Source: Phycisphaeraceae bacterium (GTDB taxonomy: Bacteria > Planctomycetota > Phycisphaerae > Phycisphaerales > Phycisphaeraceae). From it: DNA of 64,000 bases. The position numbers and the translations under genes are program-made. The stretch covers positions 1 through 64,000 of the forward strand of contig JANQSF010000098.1 in assembly GCA_028284155.1 (NCBI GenBank). Direction: 5' to 3'. Below, piece after piece: positions 47,353 to 56,744 of this stretch (positions are counted from its first letter, which is position 1; each line of letters opens with the position of its first letter). Below the pieces are notes generated by a model. That model made no database searches. It was not told the DNA's origin and saw only the letters and a program-made list of their open reading frames with translations.

Positions 47353-50301
47353 TCACTCGACCTTGTGCACCGTGTTGTAGATCGGCCCGCGGATATCCCG
47401 GCCGCCGGTCGACTTGATGTTGAACTGGATCGCCATCAGGTGGGCCGGCTGAATGTCGAGCACTTCGAGGAACACCGTCTTGCCGTCGTCGCCGAGCGTG
47501 ACGCTTTCGATATCCAACTCGGTCCATCCCTTCTTGAGTCGGCTGCTGCCGCGTTGGCCGAGTTCGTATTCGCTCGACCCGTAGCCGTGCGACCAGCGGA
47601 TGTCCGCGCCTTTGAGGCCCCAGCGTTCCGCGTCGCCCGCGGTCTTCGGGTCGAGCTTGCAGGTGAAGCCGATCACGATGCCGTCCGGTTTGATCTTCAA
47701 CGTTCGCGGCAGGCGCACCGGCTGGCCGGTGTAGCGCACGCGGTCGAACCCGCCTTCCTTCGCGGCATTGCTCTGCCAGCCGCGCAGGCCGGCCACGTAA
47801 AGCTGCCCGTCCATCGGGTTGACCCGCGCCCGCATCGCGCTCGACGTGAACCGCTGCGGCAGCGGCATCGCCACCACGCCTCCCTGCATCACGCCCAGAT
47901 TGTCGTCCTTGAGCACGAGGTACAGCGCGCTTCGGCCGTACGACATGTGCAGCAACACGCCGTTGAGCGGCCCCCACTTGTCCGACGTCGCCCACACCTG
48001 CCCGCCGCCGGAATTGTCGACGTGCTTCGGCAGCCAGGCGAGCGGCAGCGGCGCTTCCGATGGGTCTAGCTTCCGGGGTCGGCCGTCGCTCAGTTGTGAG
48101 ACAGTCGGCGTCGTGTTCAGCTTCTTGCGGATTGCCGGCTCGGCCGAATCGACCACGCCCAGGAACTCACCCTGATCTATCCAGTGAATCGGGCAACGCG
48201 GCACAAACGTGCCCTCGTTGTCGCCGCTGGTCACACGACCGTCGGGCCCGACGCCGATGCCGTTCGGGGCGCGCAGACCGGTAGCGTAACGCTCAAGCTT
48301 CTTCCCGTCCGGGCTGACCCGCAGGATCGACCCGTGGTGCTCCCCGATCCGCTGAAACGACCCGCCGCCCGGCCGAACCGGCGACCCGAACGCGAAGTAG
48401 AAGTTGCCCGCCTTGTCCGTGTGCAGGTCGAAACAGAACGCGTGGAACCCGCTGGTGAGTTGCCAGTCGGAGTTGAAGTTGACGTAGTAGTCAGCCTCGC
48501 CGTTCTTGTCGATGTCACGCAAGTGGGTGATCTGCGCGTCGTCCACAACGTAGACTTCATCGTCAACAATCTTCAGGCCCAGCGGTTCGTGCAAGCCGGT
48601 CGCAAAGCGTTTCCATTTGAGTGTGGACATCTGCTTGCCGGGCGCGAGGCCTGAGACGATCCATACGTCGCCATCCCAGGTCGATACGGCTGCGCGCTTG
48701 CCGTCCTTGAAGAAGTCCATGCCGCCGATGCGCATGCGCGACTCGTACTTGTTTTTGAAGGGCACGGTCACACGGTCGACGACATATGCATTCTCCTTCG
48801 ACTCCTTGTCAGACGCGAGTTCGGCTTGTGTTTCGATGACGTCCGGCCAGATCGGCGGGATCGCCTTTTTCAAGGGGGCGTATGGGTCGAACTGCGCGGG
48901 TGTGTTGAGGACAGCCAACAATTTGTCTGGTGGGCCGTCCTTGGGCGTCGGGCCGCGCCATGCGTTGATGGCGAAACGACCCTTGCCTGATACGTCGGGC
49001 AGCACCGCGACGAGCGACTTATTCACCAACTTCAAGTGAGCGCCGGACGGCGCGTCAGCTAATCCGATCATCGTCGTCGCGGCGCCGTCGGGTGATGGCA
49101 CGGTCGCGTATCGACCTTTGGCATCGATCGTCGCGCCTGGTGCATCAGCCAATACAAGCGTCAGCGTCGGTGCGCGCAGCGCGTTGTAATGGACAGTACG
49201 GTTGAGCACCTGATACCCGTCGCGTGCCACGAGCGTCGGCGTTTCCATGATCGACGCTGATCGGCCGACGACGTAAAGCAGATTGACACGCCAACCGCTT
49301 TTGACGATTCCCAGAAAGCGCGCCCAATCCTTCGGCAGATTCCCAAGCGGCGGGTACTCGCCTTCACGCGGGTCGTCTAACTTGCCGTTAGGCCCCGCCC
49401 ACCCCGGCGTCGCGTGCAGGCTGAACACCTTGTCGCCGTCGAGTCGCGGGAACGCGCCGTGCCCGCCGGTGAACGGCAGGCCGTTGAGCACGAGTTGTGC
49501 GTCGCCGTTCGTCCAGCCCGCGGCCATGCGCATCGTGTCGGCGTCGAACACCACGCCGGCCGACGCGTCCTCGTTCAGCGGGATGACGATGCCGCGATAA
49601 ACGACGTTCGGCCCGTGCTCGTCGTTGCCCAAGTGGATGGCCGTGCGGACGACCGGCCCCATGGTCGGGCGGTATGCGACGCCGCCACCGCCGCCGGCCG
49701 ACTGCTTCTTCGGCGGCGCTTTGAACTTGACCCACGCGTCCTTGTCCCACACCGCCAGCGCCGCTTTGGCCGTCGCGCTGTCGTGCAGCAGGACGTTGGC
49801 GGGCAGTGGCTGTTCCTTAATGCCAAGCGCCGGCGACGACCAGCCGGCGATGCAGCCCGCGCCGCCGCCGCCTTCCTGGTACGTGATCAGGATGTCGTGG
49901 TCGCCCGCCGCCAGCTCGACGTTGCCCGTCTTCTTGGTCATCGAGTGCGGGCCCCAGTTCTCGACGACGAGTTTGCCGTTGATGTAAAGACGCGAGCCGT
50001 CGTCGCTGTGTGTGTAGAACGTGTACGCCCCCGCCTTCGCGACGCGCAGCACACCCGACCAGCGGACCATAAACCCGTCCGCGAGTTTCGAGCCGTAAAA
50101 CTCGCCGCCCGCTTCCTTGAAATTGACCTGCTTGTCGACGCGTACGAGAAACGGCTTGACCTTGGCCGGCGCGGCGTCGGTCTTGCCGTTGTGCTTGTAG
50201 TAATGGCCGATCAGGCCCGGCTGAAGCGACTGGGCAGACGCGGCGCTGTTCACGCAGCTTAGCAGGGCGGTTAAGGCAAGTAAGGTGACGATTGGACGCA
50301 T
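47353..50301 (-). CDS. Secreted PA14 / DUF6797-like / beta-propeller protein
   Basis: 982 residues. A signal peptide (TLLALTALLSCVNSAASA) leads to a PA14 domain at about 27-165 (GLIGHYYKHNGKTD; FMVRWSGVLRVAKAGAYTFY; DDGSRLYINGKLV), a beta-sandwich that often binds carbohydrate. The middle (about 210-520) resembles DUF6797 (VYRGIVIPLNEDASAGVVFD; GVVFDADTMRMAAGWTNGDA). The C-terminal half contains NHL/sorbosone-dehydrogenase-like propeller strands (FATGLHEPLGLKIVDDEVYV; LRDIDKNGEADYYVNFNSDW; GLRAPNGIGVGPDGRVTSGD). Probably cell-surface and involved in glycan binding or oxidation. Cys pairs and a heme site of related cytochrome-fused versions are absent. Confidence 0.85.
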   Translation of the reverse strand: MRPIVTLLALTALLSCVNSAASAQSLQPGLIGHYYKHNGKTDAAPAKVKPFLVRVDKQVNFKEAGGEFYGSKLADGFMVRWSGVLRVAKAGAYTFYTHSDDGSRLYINGKLVVENWGPHSMTKKTGNVELAAGDHDILITYQEGGGGAGCIAGWSSPALGIKEQPLPANVLLHDSATAKAALAVWDKDAWVKFKAPPKKQSAGGGGGVAYRPTMGPVVRTAIHLGNDEHGPNVVYRGIVIPLNEDASAGVVFDADTMRMAAGWTNGDAQLVLNGLPFTGGHGAFPRLDGDKVFSLHATPGWAGPNGKLDDPREGEYPPLGNLPKDWARFLGIVKSGWRVNLLYVVGRSASIMETPTLVARDGYQVLNRTVHYNALRAPTLTLVLADAPGATIDAKGRYATVPSPDGAATTMIGLADAPSGAHLKLVNKSLVAVLPDVSGKGRFAINAWRGPTPKDGPPDKLLAVLNTPAQFDPYAPLKKAIPPIWPDVIETQAELASDKESKENAYVVDRVTVPFKNKYESRMRIGGMDFFKDGKRAAVSTWDGDVWIVSGLAPGKQMSTLKWKRFATGLHEPLGLKIVDDEVYVVDDAQITHLRDIDKNGEADYYVNFNSDWQLTSGFHAFCFDLHTDKAGNFYFAFGSPVRPGGGSFQRIGEHHGSILRVSPDGKKLERYATGLRAPNGIGVGPDGRVTSGDNEGTFVPRCPIHWIDQGEFLGVVDSAEPAIRKKLNTTPTVSQLSDGRPRKLDPSEAPLPLAWLPKHVDNSGGGQVWATSDKWGPLNGVLLHMSYGRSALYLVLKDDNLGVMQGGVVAMPLPQRFTSSAMRARVNPMDGQLYVAGLRGWQSNAAKEGGFDRVRYTGQPVRLPRTLKIKPDGIVIGFTCKLDPKTAGDAERWGLKGADIRWSHGYGSSEYELGQRGSSRLKKGWTELDIESVTLGDDGKTVFLEVLDIQPAHLMAIQFNIKSTGGRDIRGPIYNTVHKVE

Positions 50302-50370
50302 GTCCGATTCTCCGATTCAAGACGCGGGTCGATTCTTTCGGTGGTGGTTCACGCAGTACGATGCACCTAC

Positions 50371-50443
50371 CTCGTGCCACGGCCGTGTCGGCCGTGTGGT
50401 GCATCAATGGTTTTCAGCACGGCCGACACGGCCGTGGCACGAG
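50371..50443. repeat. Twin inverted repeat, family P
   Basis: CTCGTGCCACGGCCGTGTCG (GCCGTGTGGTGCATC) faces CACGGCCGACACGGCCGTGGCACGAG. The left arm is identical over 35 bp to that at 60072. Confidence 0.9.
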
Positions 50444-50596
50444 TCTGGGGACGAATGTAAACCGGCGCGATTCTTTCCCAGTTTGACACGCCGTGCGCGG
50501 GGCTGCATCGGCTGCATCGTTCGGCTGGACGGTATTGCCGACGGCGACGTGAGGTTACGACCGGTAGCGAAGAGTCGCCTATGTCGCCTTGATGCA

Positions 50597-50624
50597 GTGG
50601 GGCAGACATTCCTGTCTGCCCCAC
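50597..50624. repeat. Single hairpin palindrome
   Basis: gtggggcagacattcctgtc (tgccccac): a 28 bp palindrome, 60 bp before the start of the lipoprotein gene. Confidence 0.7.
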
Positions 50625-50683
50625 CAACTTTAAGGTCGCCAAGCCGCGCGGACTGCCGGGCCGGTGGCGGGTATCCTTTAAAC

Positions 50684-51472
50684 ATGCGGACGAAAGCAGT
50701 GGTGGTTGTTTGTCTGGTTGCGTCATTGGTCGCGCTGCCCGGGTGCATTGACACGCACCAGGACGTGATCGAGGAATACGCGGCCCGTTACCGCGACGTA
50801 CGGCAGAAGTTGGCTGCGCTGGCCGGTGAACTGCCCAGGAAAGGGTCGGTTAAAGACGCAACGACCTGCCCGACGCTCGACCCGCCGCTGGTCCTGAACC
50901 CGGGCGACACGTCGTGCAACACGGCCTTTCTCATGTCCCAGCACCTGGTCGATCCCGACAACTACCCCGACACGGTGATCGACAAAGGTTGTTGGCTGCT
51001 CGAAGCGTTGCGCTGGACGGGGCCGAAGAACCCGATGAGCGAGATGGAACGCGATTACTACGCGACCTCGGAGTTCAAAACGCAACTCGACAAGGCTTTG
51101 ACGTACCGGTACGCGGTGGTCGTTCGCACGGTGAAGATCGATTGGCCGACGTACGAGAAGTTTCAGGAATCGCTCGACGTCGACCCGCTGGCCACGGCCG
51201 GTGTCGAGGCCGAGTCGCGGCCGAAGGGTTACGCGCTGTTCGAGGTCTTCGTCTTCGACATCGAAAAGGGCGAACTGCTCGGTTCGAACCGTTTGCAGGC
51301 CATCACGCCGGACGAACTGGAAGAGACGCGGCAGACCTTCACGTACGAAAACCGCCAGGCCTTCAACGACCACGCGGGCAACCTCTTGATGATGGACATC
51401 GACACGCAACTGTCCCCCATGCTGCGCGAGCTGACCGGCGGCGAGGTCGTGTTGAAGCCGTTGGTGCAGTGA
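50684..51472 (+). CDS. Lipoprotein of unknown function
   Basis: 262 residues from ATG 50684; the frame upstream is repeat-derived. The signal peptide ends in a lipobox (VASLVALPGC, Cys about 21). The mature protein is soluble and mixed alpha/beta, with helical DVIEEYAARYRDVRQKLAAL near the start and TYRYAVVVRTVKIDWPTYEK, YALFEVFVFDIEKGELLGSN in the middle, a pattern of a small domain that faces the periplasm. No family recognised. A Cys pair (CPTLDPP...TSCNTAF) could form a disulfide. It stands alone, convergent with the VWA gene. Confidence 0.7.
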   Translation: MRTKAVVVVCLVASLVALPGCIDTHQDVIEEYAARYRDVRQKLAALAGELPRKGSVKDATTCPTLDPPLVLNPGDTSCNTAFLMSQHLVDPDNYPDTVIDKGCWLLEALRWTGPKNPMSEMERDYYATSEFKTQLDKALTYRYAVVVRTVKIDWPTYEKFQESLDVDPLATAGVEAESRPKGYALFEVFVFDIEKGELLGSNRLQAITPDELEETRQTFTYENRQAFNDHAGNLLMMDIDTQLSPMLRELTGGEVVLKPLVQ

Positions 51473-51520
51473 GGGGTGAGGCGGCCGACACGCGATTTGC
51501 AGAAGCGTTGTGTGGCGTGC

Positions 51521-51597
51521 CTGTGAACAAGCGAAGCGTTTTTACAGATAGGGACACACCCTTCCGTGAAACGCTTCGCTTATTCACAGACACCCAA
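51521..51597. repeat. Twin inverted repeat, family K
   Basis: CTGTGAACAAGCGAAGCGTT (TTTACAG) faces CGTGAAACGCTTCGCTTATTCACAGACACCC. The right arm is identical to that at 22074-22151 over 30 bases; the left arm has diverged. Confidence 0.88.
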
Positions 51598-51606
51598 GTG
51601 CCACAC

Positions 51607-53553
51607 TCAATACAACGTCTTGAGCTTGAACTGATCGCGTAGCTGGTCGATCGCTTTGCGGATGGCGGGCGTTTCGCCGCTGCGGATCATCTCGCTGTAC
51701 AGGTGGTGCAGTTTCCAGAAGCCCCAGTCCCGCGGGATCGTCGGTTGGCCGAGCGGGGCCTGGGTCAGGTCGCGGGTGAAGGTGAAGTCGACCTTCGTGC
51801 CGGCGCTCGTGCCGGCCAGCCGGGCGGTGAACGGTTCGGCGGCGGCGAATCGGCCGAACAGAGAGAACGTTTCGCCCTGGTGGATGTTCGGCACATCGTG
51901 CGGGAAGACTTCGTTCTTGTCCAGGCCGATCAATTCGAGTTGCACGTCTTTGATGATCGGGTATCGCAGTCGTGAGGCGAGGTTGCGGATGACGCTGCCC
52001 GCCTCCTGCGGCTGCTCCGCGAACACGCTGAATCCCTTGTTGCGGTACGAGAGGAAGTTGAGCAGTTCGCGGTTCTGGCGTCGGCCGATGCCGACGGTGT
52101 AGATGCTCGACTTCAGGTCGTTGTCGCGGGTGATGAGATTGATCAGCTCGCGGGTGTTCATCACGCCGCGTGTCGGCACGCCGTCGCTGACGAAGATCAG
52201 GTAGTACGCCCGTTCCGCGGCCAGGTCGCGGACGAGCAGGCGGGACAGGGCGCGGTTCACGTCGGTGAAGCCTTGCGATTTGGCGTTGCCCAGAAAGGTC
52301 TGCGCCCGGGCGAGCGTCGCGTCGTCGGCAAGCTGAACGCCGGTCGTCGAAAAGAAGGCGGGCGACTCGTTAAAGAACACGATGTTGAACCGGTCGCCTT
52401 CGTTCAATGATCCGAGTGAATCGCGCACGCCGCGGACCGCGCCGTTGACCCACGTCTGGTCGATGCTGCCGGACGTGTCGATCAGGTAGACAACGTCTTT
52501 GGGCATCGTCTTGAGCTTGCTCAGCGAACGACGTGCACGGATGTCGACGCGGAAGTAGGAAAACGGGTCCTGCTTTTCGTCGCCGAGGCCGAACAGGCCT
52601 GTCTTCTGCGGCGGTGGTCGGAACTTGGTGACGAAATAGTCGAAGTCGTTGTCCAGGTGCTCGGGCAGTTTGAGCCGCTTGGCGTCGTCGAGCGCCAGCG
52701 CGGTGAAGTCGATTTCCGTGCGGGCCAGGTCGGGTCGCCCCACCGCCAGGTCGGGCGCTGCTTCGACGAGGTTGACGTCGATCTTGGGCGCTTCCAGCGG
52801 CGGCGGGCGGGTGTCGATCGGGTCGAGGAATCCCGCCTCGTCGAGCGCCGCGCGGGCTTTTTGAGGGCCTTCGCGGAAGGGCACGATCGGTTTGGCGCCG
52901 GGGTTGCTCGGTGAAAACGTACCACCGCCGTTGCCACCGTCACTGCTGTTGTTCGGCCCGCCGCCTTCGTTGGGTTTGGCCAACACCGACGGTGTCGCGA
53001 CAAACGGCAGGTCCACCGACGGGCCGGTGCGCAGCGCATCGAGCACGTCGTCGGGCAGTTTGTTGGCGATGTCGGGTCGGCTGTTGCCGGTCTTGTCGGG
53101 CGCGGTCTCGGGCGGCGCGTCGGGGAGCTTTTGATCGAGCTGTGTCAGGTCCGGGTCGATCGGCGGTGGAGCGTCGCCGTCGAGCAGGATCTTGCTCAAC
53201 TCGGCCAGGCTTTGCGTACTGGCGCTGTCCGCGATCGAGGGGTGTTGTTGCTGAAATCCGTTTTCGCCCTTGGACGGGTCGCCGGCGTTGTCTTCGATGA
53301 TCAGGTCGGCGCTGGCGCGGCTGACGCGGAAGCGTTGCTCCGGCTCGAGCAGTGACGGGTCGATGGTGCCGATGGGCTTTTTGAAGATCGCCCACGCGAC
53401 GCCGACGTGCAGCAGCACGCTCACCGCGACGGCGAGCATCAGCGGGCCACGGGTGTCGATCGGCTCGGCGGCGCGCAGTTGCGAGCCGAGCGCCGGCGCT
53501 TTGGGCGCGGCGGGTTTCACCGGACGTCGGCGCGATTGGGGTTTGCCGCTCAT
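51607..53553 (-). CDS. Membrane-anchored VWA protein with TonB-like SxxxH helix
   Basis: 648 residues. A basic, proline-rich N-terminus is followed by one transmembrane helix (about 37-57, LMLAVAVSVLLHVGVAWAIF) that contains Ser45 and His49, the S-x-x-x-H pair needed by TonB and TolA to couple to ExbB/ExbD or TolQ/TolR. A long Pro/Asn/Gly-rich periplasmic region (about 60-310) leads to a VWA domain with an intact MIDAS (VVYLIDTSGSIDQ, then DVNRALSRLL and FVSDGVPTRG). The C-terminal 60 residues are helical. It is the last gene of the ExbB-ExbD-TPR-VWA operon, so it may be a TonB-like transducer whose tip is a VWA adhesion domain. Confidence 0.85.
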   Translation of the reverse strand: MSGKPQSRRRPVKPAAPKAPALGSQLRAAEPIDTRGPLMLAVAVSVLLHVGVAWAIFKKPIGTIDPSLLEPEQRFRVSRASADLIIEDNAGDPSKGENGFQQQHPSIADSASTQSLAELSKILLDGDAPPPIDPDLTQLDQKLPDAPPETAPDKTGNSRPDIANKLPDDVLDALRTGPSVDLPFVATPSVLAKPNEGGGPNNSSDGGNGGGTFSPSNPGAKPIVPFREGPQKARAALDEAGFLDPIDTRPPPLEAPKIDVNLVEAAPDLAVGRPDLARTEIDFTALALDDAKRLKLPEHLDNDFDYFVTKFRPPPQKTGLFGLGDEKQDPFSYFRVDIRARRSLSKLKTMPKDVVYLIDTSGSIDQTWVNGAVRGVRDSLGSLNEGDRFNIVFFNESPAFFSTTGVQLADDATLARAQTFLGNAKSQGFTDVNRALSRLLVRDLAAERAYYLIFVSDGVPTRGVMNTRELINLITRDNDLKSSIYTVGIGRRQNRELLNFLSYRNKGFSVFAEQPQEAGSVIRNLASRLRYPIIKDVQLELIGLDKNEVFPHDVPNIHQGETFSLFGRFAAAEPFTARLAGTSAGTKVDFTFTRDLTQAPLGQPTIPRDWGFWKLHHLYSEMIRSGETPAIRKAIDQLRDQFKLKTLY

Positions 53554-53625
53554 ACGCGGGGCCTCATGGTGATGAGGGTGATCAATAAAGTCTAGGACGG
53601 ACCGTCGCTCGGCCTTGCCTGCTGT

Positions 53626-56148
53626 TTAGCCGGCGCTTTCCAACCGCTTCAGCGCGTCGCGGACGCGGGCGGTCAGGTCTTTATCCATCTCCTGCTCGCG
53701 CAGCTTGCGCAGCAGGAACACGGCGTCGCCGCGGCGGTTGTCCAGGGCGGCCGCCATGGCCTTGCCGTACGTGCCGTAAACCTCTTTTTCGAACTTCTCG
53801 CTCAACTCGGTGTACCACTTGGCCGCGTCCTTGGCCCGGTCCAGCAGCAGGTCAACCTCGGCCAATTCGATCAGGCCCTTTTGAAGCAGCGGCGAGAGTT
53901 TGTCCTTGTGCTCGATGTGCAGCACGACCAGCGGGACGAGCAACTCGCGGGCCTTTCCGTTGGCTTCCTTGGCTTTGACCGGGTCGCTGGCGTCGGCCCA
54001 TTGCCGGGCGACGTCCCGCCACATGACGGCGCTTTCGAACATCGATGCGGCGACGATCGGTGTCGGCGTGTTGTTCGCGCGGTAGAGCGACTCGAACGCC
54101 GCGTGCGCTTCTTCGAACCGTTTCGATTCGACCAGCGTCCGCGCCAGTTCGAGCTGCGCTTCCTTCTCGCCGCCGCCGCCGATCGCGATGACCTCCTGGT
54201 AGAGCGTGATCGCGCTGGGCAGGTCACCCAACTCGCGCGTCGCGTTGGCGCTGAGCAGCACGGCCTCGGACTTGACCGGCTTGGGCGCGGTCGCAGACTT
54301 GATCAACGGGCGGACGTAATGCAACGTTTGCCGCGGCGCGCCCGCACGCAGGTGATACCGGCCCAGCCAGATCATCTCCTTGGTTGTCAACTCGTTGACG
54401 CCGATGAGCTTTTCGAGTTCCGCCAGCGCAGCCGCGGCGCGTTTGTCGTCGTGCGTCTGCCGTTGGCGCAGCGCGATCATCCGCCAAACCTTCGCGCCCA
54501 GCGAGGCGTCGAGCGCGCCGGACTGCGCCGCCTTGGTCAGGTCGGGCACGGCCGCGTCCGGCCGATTCTTGGCCATGAGCAGCAGGCCGCGCCACGCCAG
54601 CGCGCGGTTGGCGTGCTTGTTCTGCGGGTACTTCTTCAGCAGCGCGTCGTACGCGTCGTACGCCTCGTCGTATTGCTTCGTCTCACGCAACGCGCCGGCC
54701 AAGCGGAACATCGCTTCCTGCTCGACGGCCGGGTCGAGGTTCTCCTGCGCGAGCAATTGGCGCGCGGCCTCGACGGCTTCCTTGAAGCCGCTGAGCCTTG
54801 AACGCAGCTCGGTCAGTCGAAGGGCCGCGACGGCCACGCCCGGGTCTTTGGTCTCGCCGAACAGTTTGAGGTAGAGGGTGTAGTCGGCCGCGGCCTGCTC
54901 GAGCAGCTTCTCGTTTTCTCGGACCTTGGCGCGCTGGAGCAGGGCCTTGCTGTAATAAGGATGCGATTGACCCTTGGTGATGACCTCGCTCAGCCTGGCG
55001 TCGGCCTCGCTGTTCTTGCCGCGGATGGCCAACGACGACGCACGCAGGTACTCGACCTCGGCCAGGTACCGCGATTTGGCGTGCCGCGTGTTCAGCTCCT
55101 GCACGGTCTTGGACATGTCGTCGAACTGCTCCAGGTGATACTGCCCGCGAGCCAACCGCCAGAGCACCAACTCGTCCAGCGACGTGTTGCGGGCGCTCAG
55201 TTGAATCGACTTCAGCAACGTGACGGCCTCTTCGTTTTGGCCCTGTTGCTGGTGGGCCGCGGCGGCGACGTAGACAGCCGTGACACGGTCGCCGCCCGTC
55301 AGCGCGTCGTTGAACTGACGGCGGGATTGGATGACGTCCTGGTACTGCTTCGACGCGAGCTGCGCCCACATGATGCCGGTGGCCGCCTGGCCGAACCGCC
55401 GCGAACTCTGGTACTTCGTGACGACCGTTCGGAACAGGGCGATCGCCTGCGCGTGCTTACCCGACTTGTAGCTCAACTCGCCGGCCAGGAACGCGGCCTC
55501 GGGCGAGACCGACGCGTTGTTCATCTCAGCCGCCTTCTTGAACGACGCGACCGCTTCGTCGTTCTTCTTCAGGACCTTGCGCACCTGCCCCAGCGCCAGC
55601 AGCGCGTGGCCCTGGATCGCCGACGTCGGCTTCGCGGCCTGGTCGAAGTTTGTCTCGGCGGCCGCGAAGTTTTGCAGGGCGTAGTACGTCGAGCCGCGAC
55701 GGTACAACACGCGGGCGCGCATGTCGTCGCCCAGTTTGTCGACGGCGATCTGTTCGAGCGACTTGATAGCCTCTTTGGGTTGTTTCAGCCCGAGGCGGAT
55801 CTCAGCCTTGAGCAGGTGCACCATGTGGTCGGGCACGATCGCCGTGTCGCCCGCGGCGTCGAGGTGTCGTGACGCCGCGACGGGGTCGCCTTTTTGATAA
55901 GCGATCAGCGCGCGATAGTACAGCGCGTCCGCCTTCTTCTCGTCGTTCGGCCAACGGTTCAGGAACGTCTCGAAGGCCTTGTCCGCCTCGGCGTCCTGCT
56001 TGCGTTGCAACAGGCGGTAAGCGAGGACGTACTGACGCTGCGCGGCGTCGTTCGCTTGCGCGAGCAAAGCCGGCGCGGCGAGTGTGAGCAGAACAGCCGC
56101 CAAAAGGCAGGCGATCGCGGGGCGACGGCATCGGTCCGTGCGTGTCAT
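53626..56148 (-). CDS. Periplasmic TPR repeat protein (840 aa)
   Basis: A signal peptide (AIACLLAAVLLTLAAPALLA) precedes about 20 TPR-like helix pairs spanning nearly the whole protein, with the TPR pattern W/L..G/A.....A...F......P at many places (for example AYQKGDPVAASRHLDAAGDT and ALLKKYPQNKHANRALAWRG). Such long superhelical scaffolds are typical of envelope complexes in planctomycetes and delta-proteobacteria. It sits between exbD and the VWA gene on the same strand, with spacings of about 70-110 bp, so it should belong to the same machine, likely on the periplasmic side. Confidence 0.87.
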   Translation of the reverse strand: MTRTDRCRRPAIACLLAAVLLTLAAPALLAQANDAAQRQYVLAYRLLQRKQDAEADKAFETFLNRWPNDEKKADALYYRALIAYQKGDPVAASRHLDAAGDTAIVPDHMVHLLKAEIRLGLKQPKEAIKSLEQIAVDKLGDDMRARVLYRRGSTYYALQNFAAAETNFDQAAKPTSAIQGHALLALGQVRKVLKKNDEAVASFKKAAEMNNASVSPEAAFLAGELSYKSGKHAQAIALFRTVVTKYQSSRRFGQAATGIMWAQLASKQYQDVIQSRRQFNDALTGGDRVTAVYVAAAAHQQQGQNEEAVTLLKSIQLSARNTSLDELVLWRLARGQYHLEQFDDMSKTVQELNTRHAKSRYLAEVEYLRASSLAIRGKNSEADARLSEVITKGQSHPYYSKALLQRAKVRENEKLLEQAAADYTLYLKLFGETKDPGVAVAALRLTELRSRLSGFKEAVEAARQLLAQENLDPAVEQEAMFRLAGALRETKQYDEAYDAYDALLKKYPQNKHANRALAWRGLLLMAKNRPDAAVPDLTKAAQSGALDASLGAKVWRMIALRQRQTHDDKRAAAALAELEKLIGVNELTTKEMIWLGRYHLRAGAPRQTLHYVRPLIKSATAPKPVKSEAVLLSANATRELGDLPSAITLYQEVIAIGGGGEKEAQLELARTLVESKRFEEAHAAFESLYRANNTPTPIVAASMFESAVMWRDVARQWADASDPVKAKEANGKARELLVPLVVLHIEHKDKLSPLLQKGLIELAEVDLLLDRAKDAAKWYTELSEKFEKEVYGTYGKAMAAALDNRRGDAVFLLRKLREQEMDKDLTARVRDALKRLESAG

Positions 56149-56257
56149 GGATCGGGTCCCGATCGTGTGTCAACAAGGTTGTACGCGGCGGGCGGGCGGG
56201 TCGTTCAAGGTGAGCGTTGATGCAGCACGCGGGACGGCTGCAAGCGTGCATTGAACG

Positions 56258-56680
56258 TCACAACTTCTTGGACGACTTGGTCGTCGCCAGGCTCACGTCG
56301 CGGATGCCGGCCTTGCGGCAGATATCCAGCACCTGCACGGTTCGCCCGAGGTCGCTGGTCTGGTCGCCGCGGATGACCACGCTCTCATCGTCGAGTTGCG
56401 CGGCTAACTCGCTGAGCGTCGCGTACAGACTCTCGAGCGTGTACTTGCCTTCTCCCACATAGATCGAACCGTCGGCCTTGACGGTGATGATGATCGGCGC
56501 CTTGCCCGCCTGCGGCTCGTCGGTCTCCGTGGCCGGCAGCGATACGTCGATCAACTGGTCCTGCTCGCGGTAGTACGAGGCCGTCATGAACACGACCAAC
56601 AACAGGAACATGATGTCAACCATCGCCGCCAGGGGGACGACAGGTCGTGCACGGTCACGGGATTCGCTGGCGAAGCTCAT
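56258..56680 (-). CDS. exbD: ExbD/TolR family protein
   Basis: 140 residues, the usual size. One transmembrane helix (about 15-36, PLAAMVDIMFLLLVVFMTAS) contains Asp22, the equivalent of the essential ExbD Asp25 in the proton path. The periplasmic domain follows (IDVSLPATE; IIITVKADGSIYVGEGKYTL; ESVVIRGDQTSDLGRTVQVL). With ExbB it should transmit proton-motive force to a transducer. The assignment ExbD rather than TolR is by context, since a Tol-Pal cluster is not present. Confidence 0.92.
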   Translation of the reverse strand: MSFASESRDRARPVVPLAAMVDIMFLLLVVFMTASYYREQDQLIDVSLPATETDEPQAGKAPIIITVKADGSIYVGEGKYTLESLYATLSELAAQLDDESVVIRGDQTSDLGRTVQVLDICRKAGIRDVSLATTKSSKKL

Positions 56681-56744
56681 GGGTCAGTTCGTCTGCGACG
56701 CGTGTTGCGCGTCGGTTGCTGTTGTCCCGCTCAAGGGGAAGTCT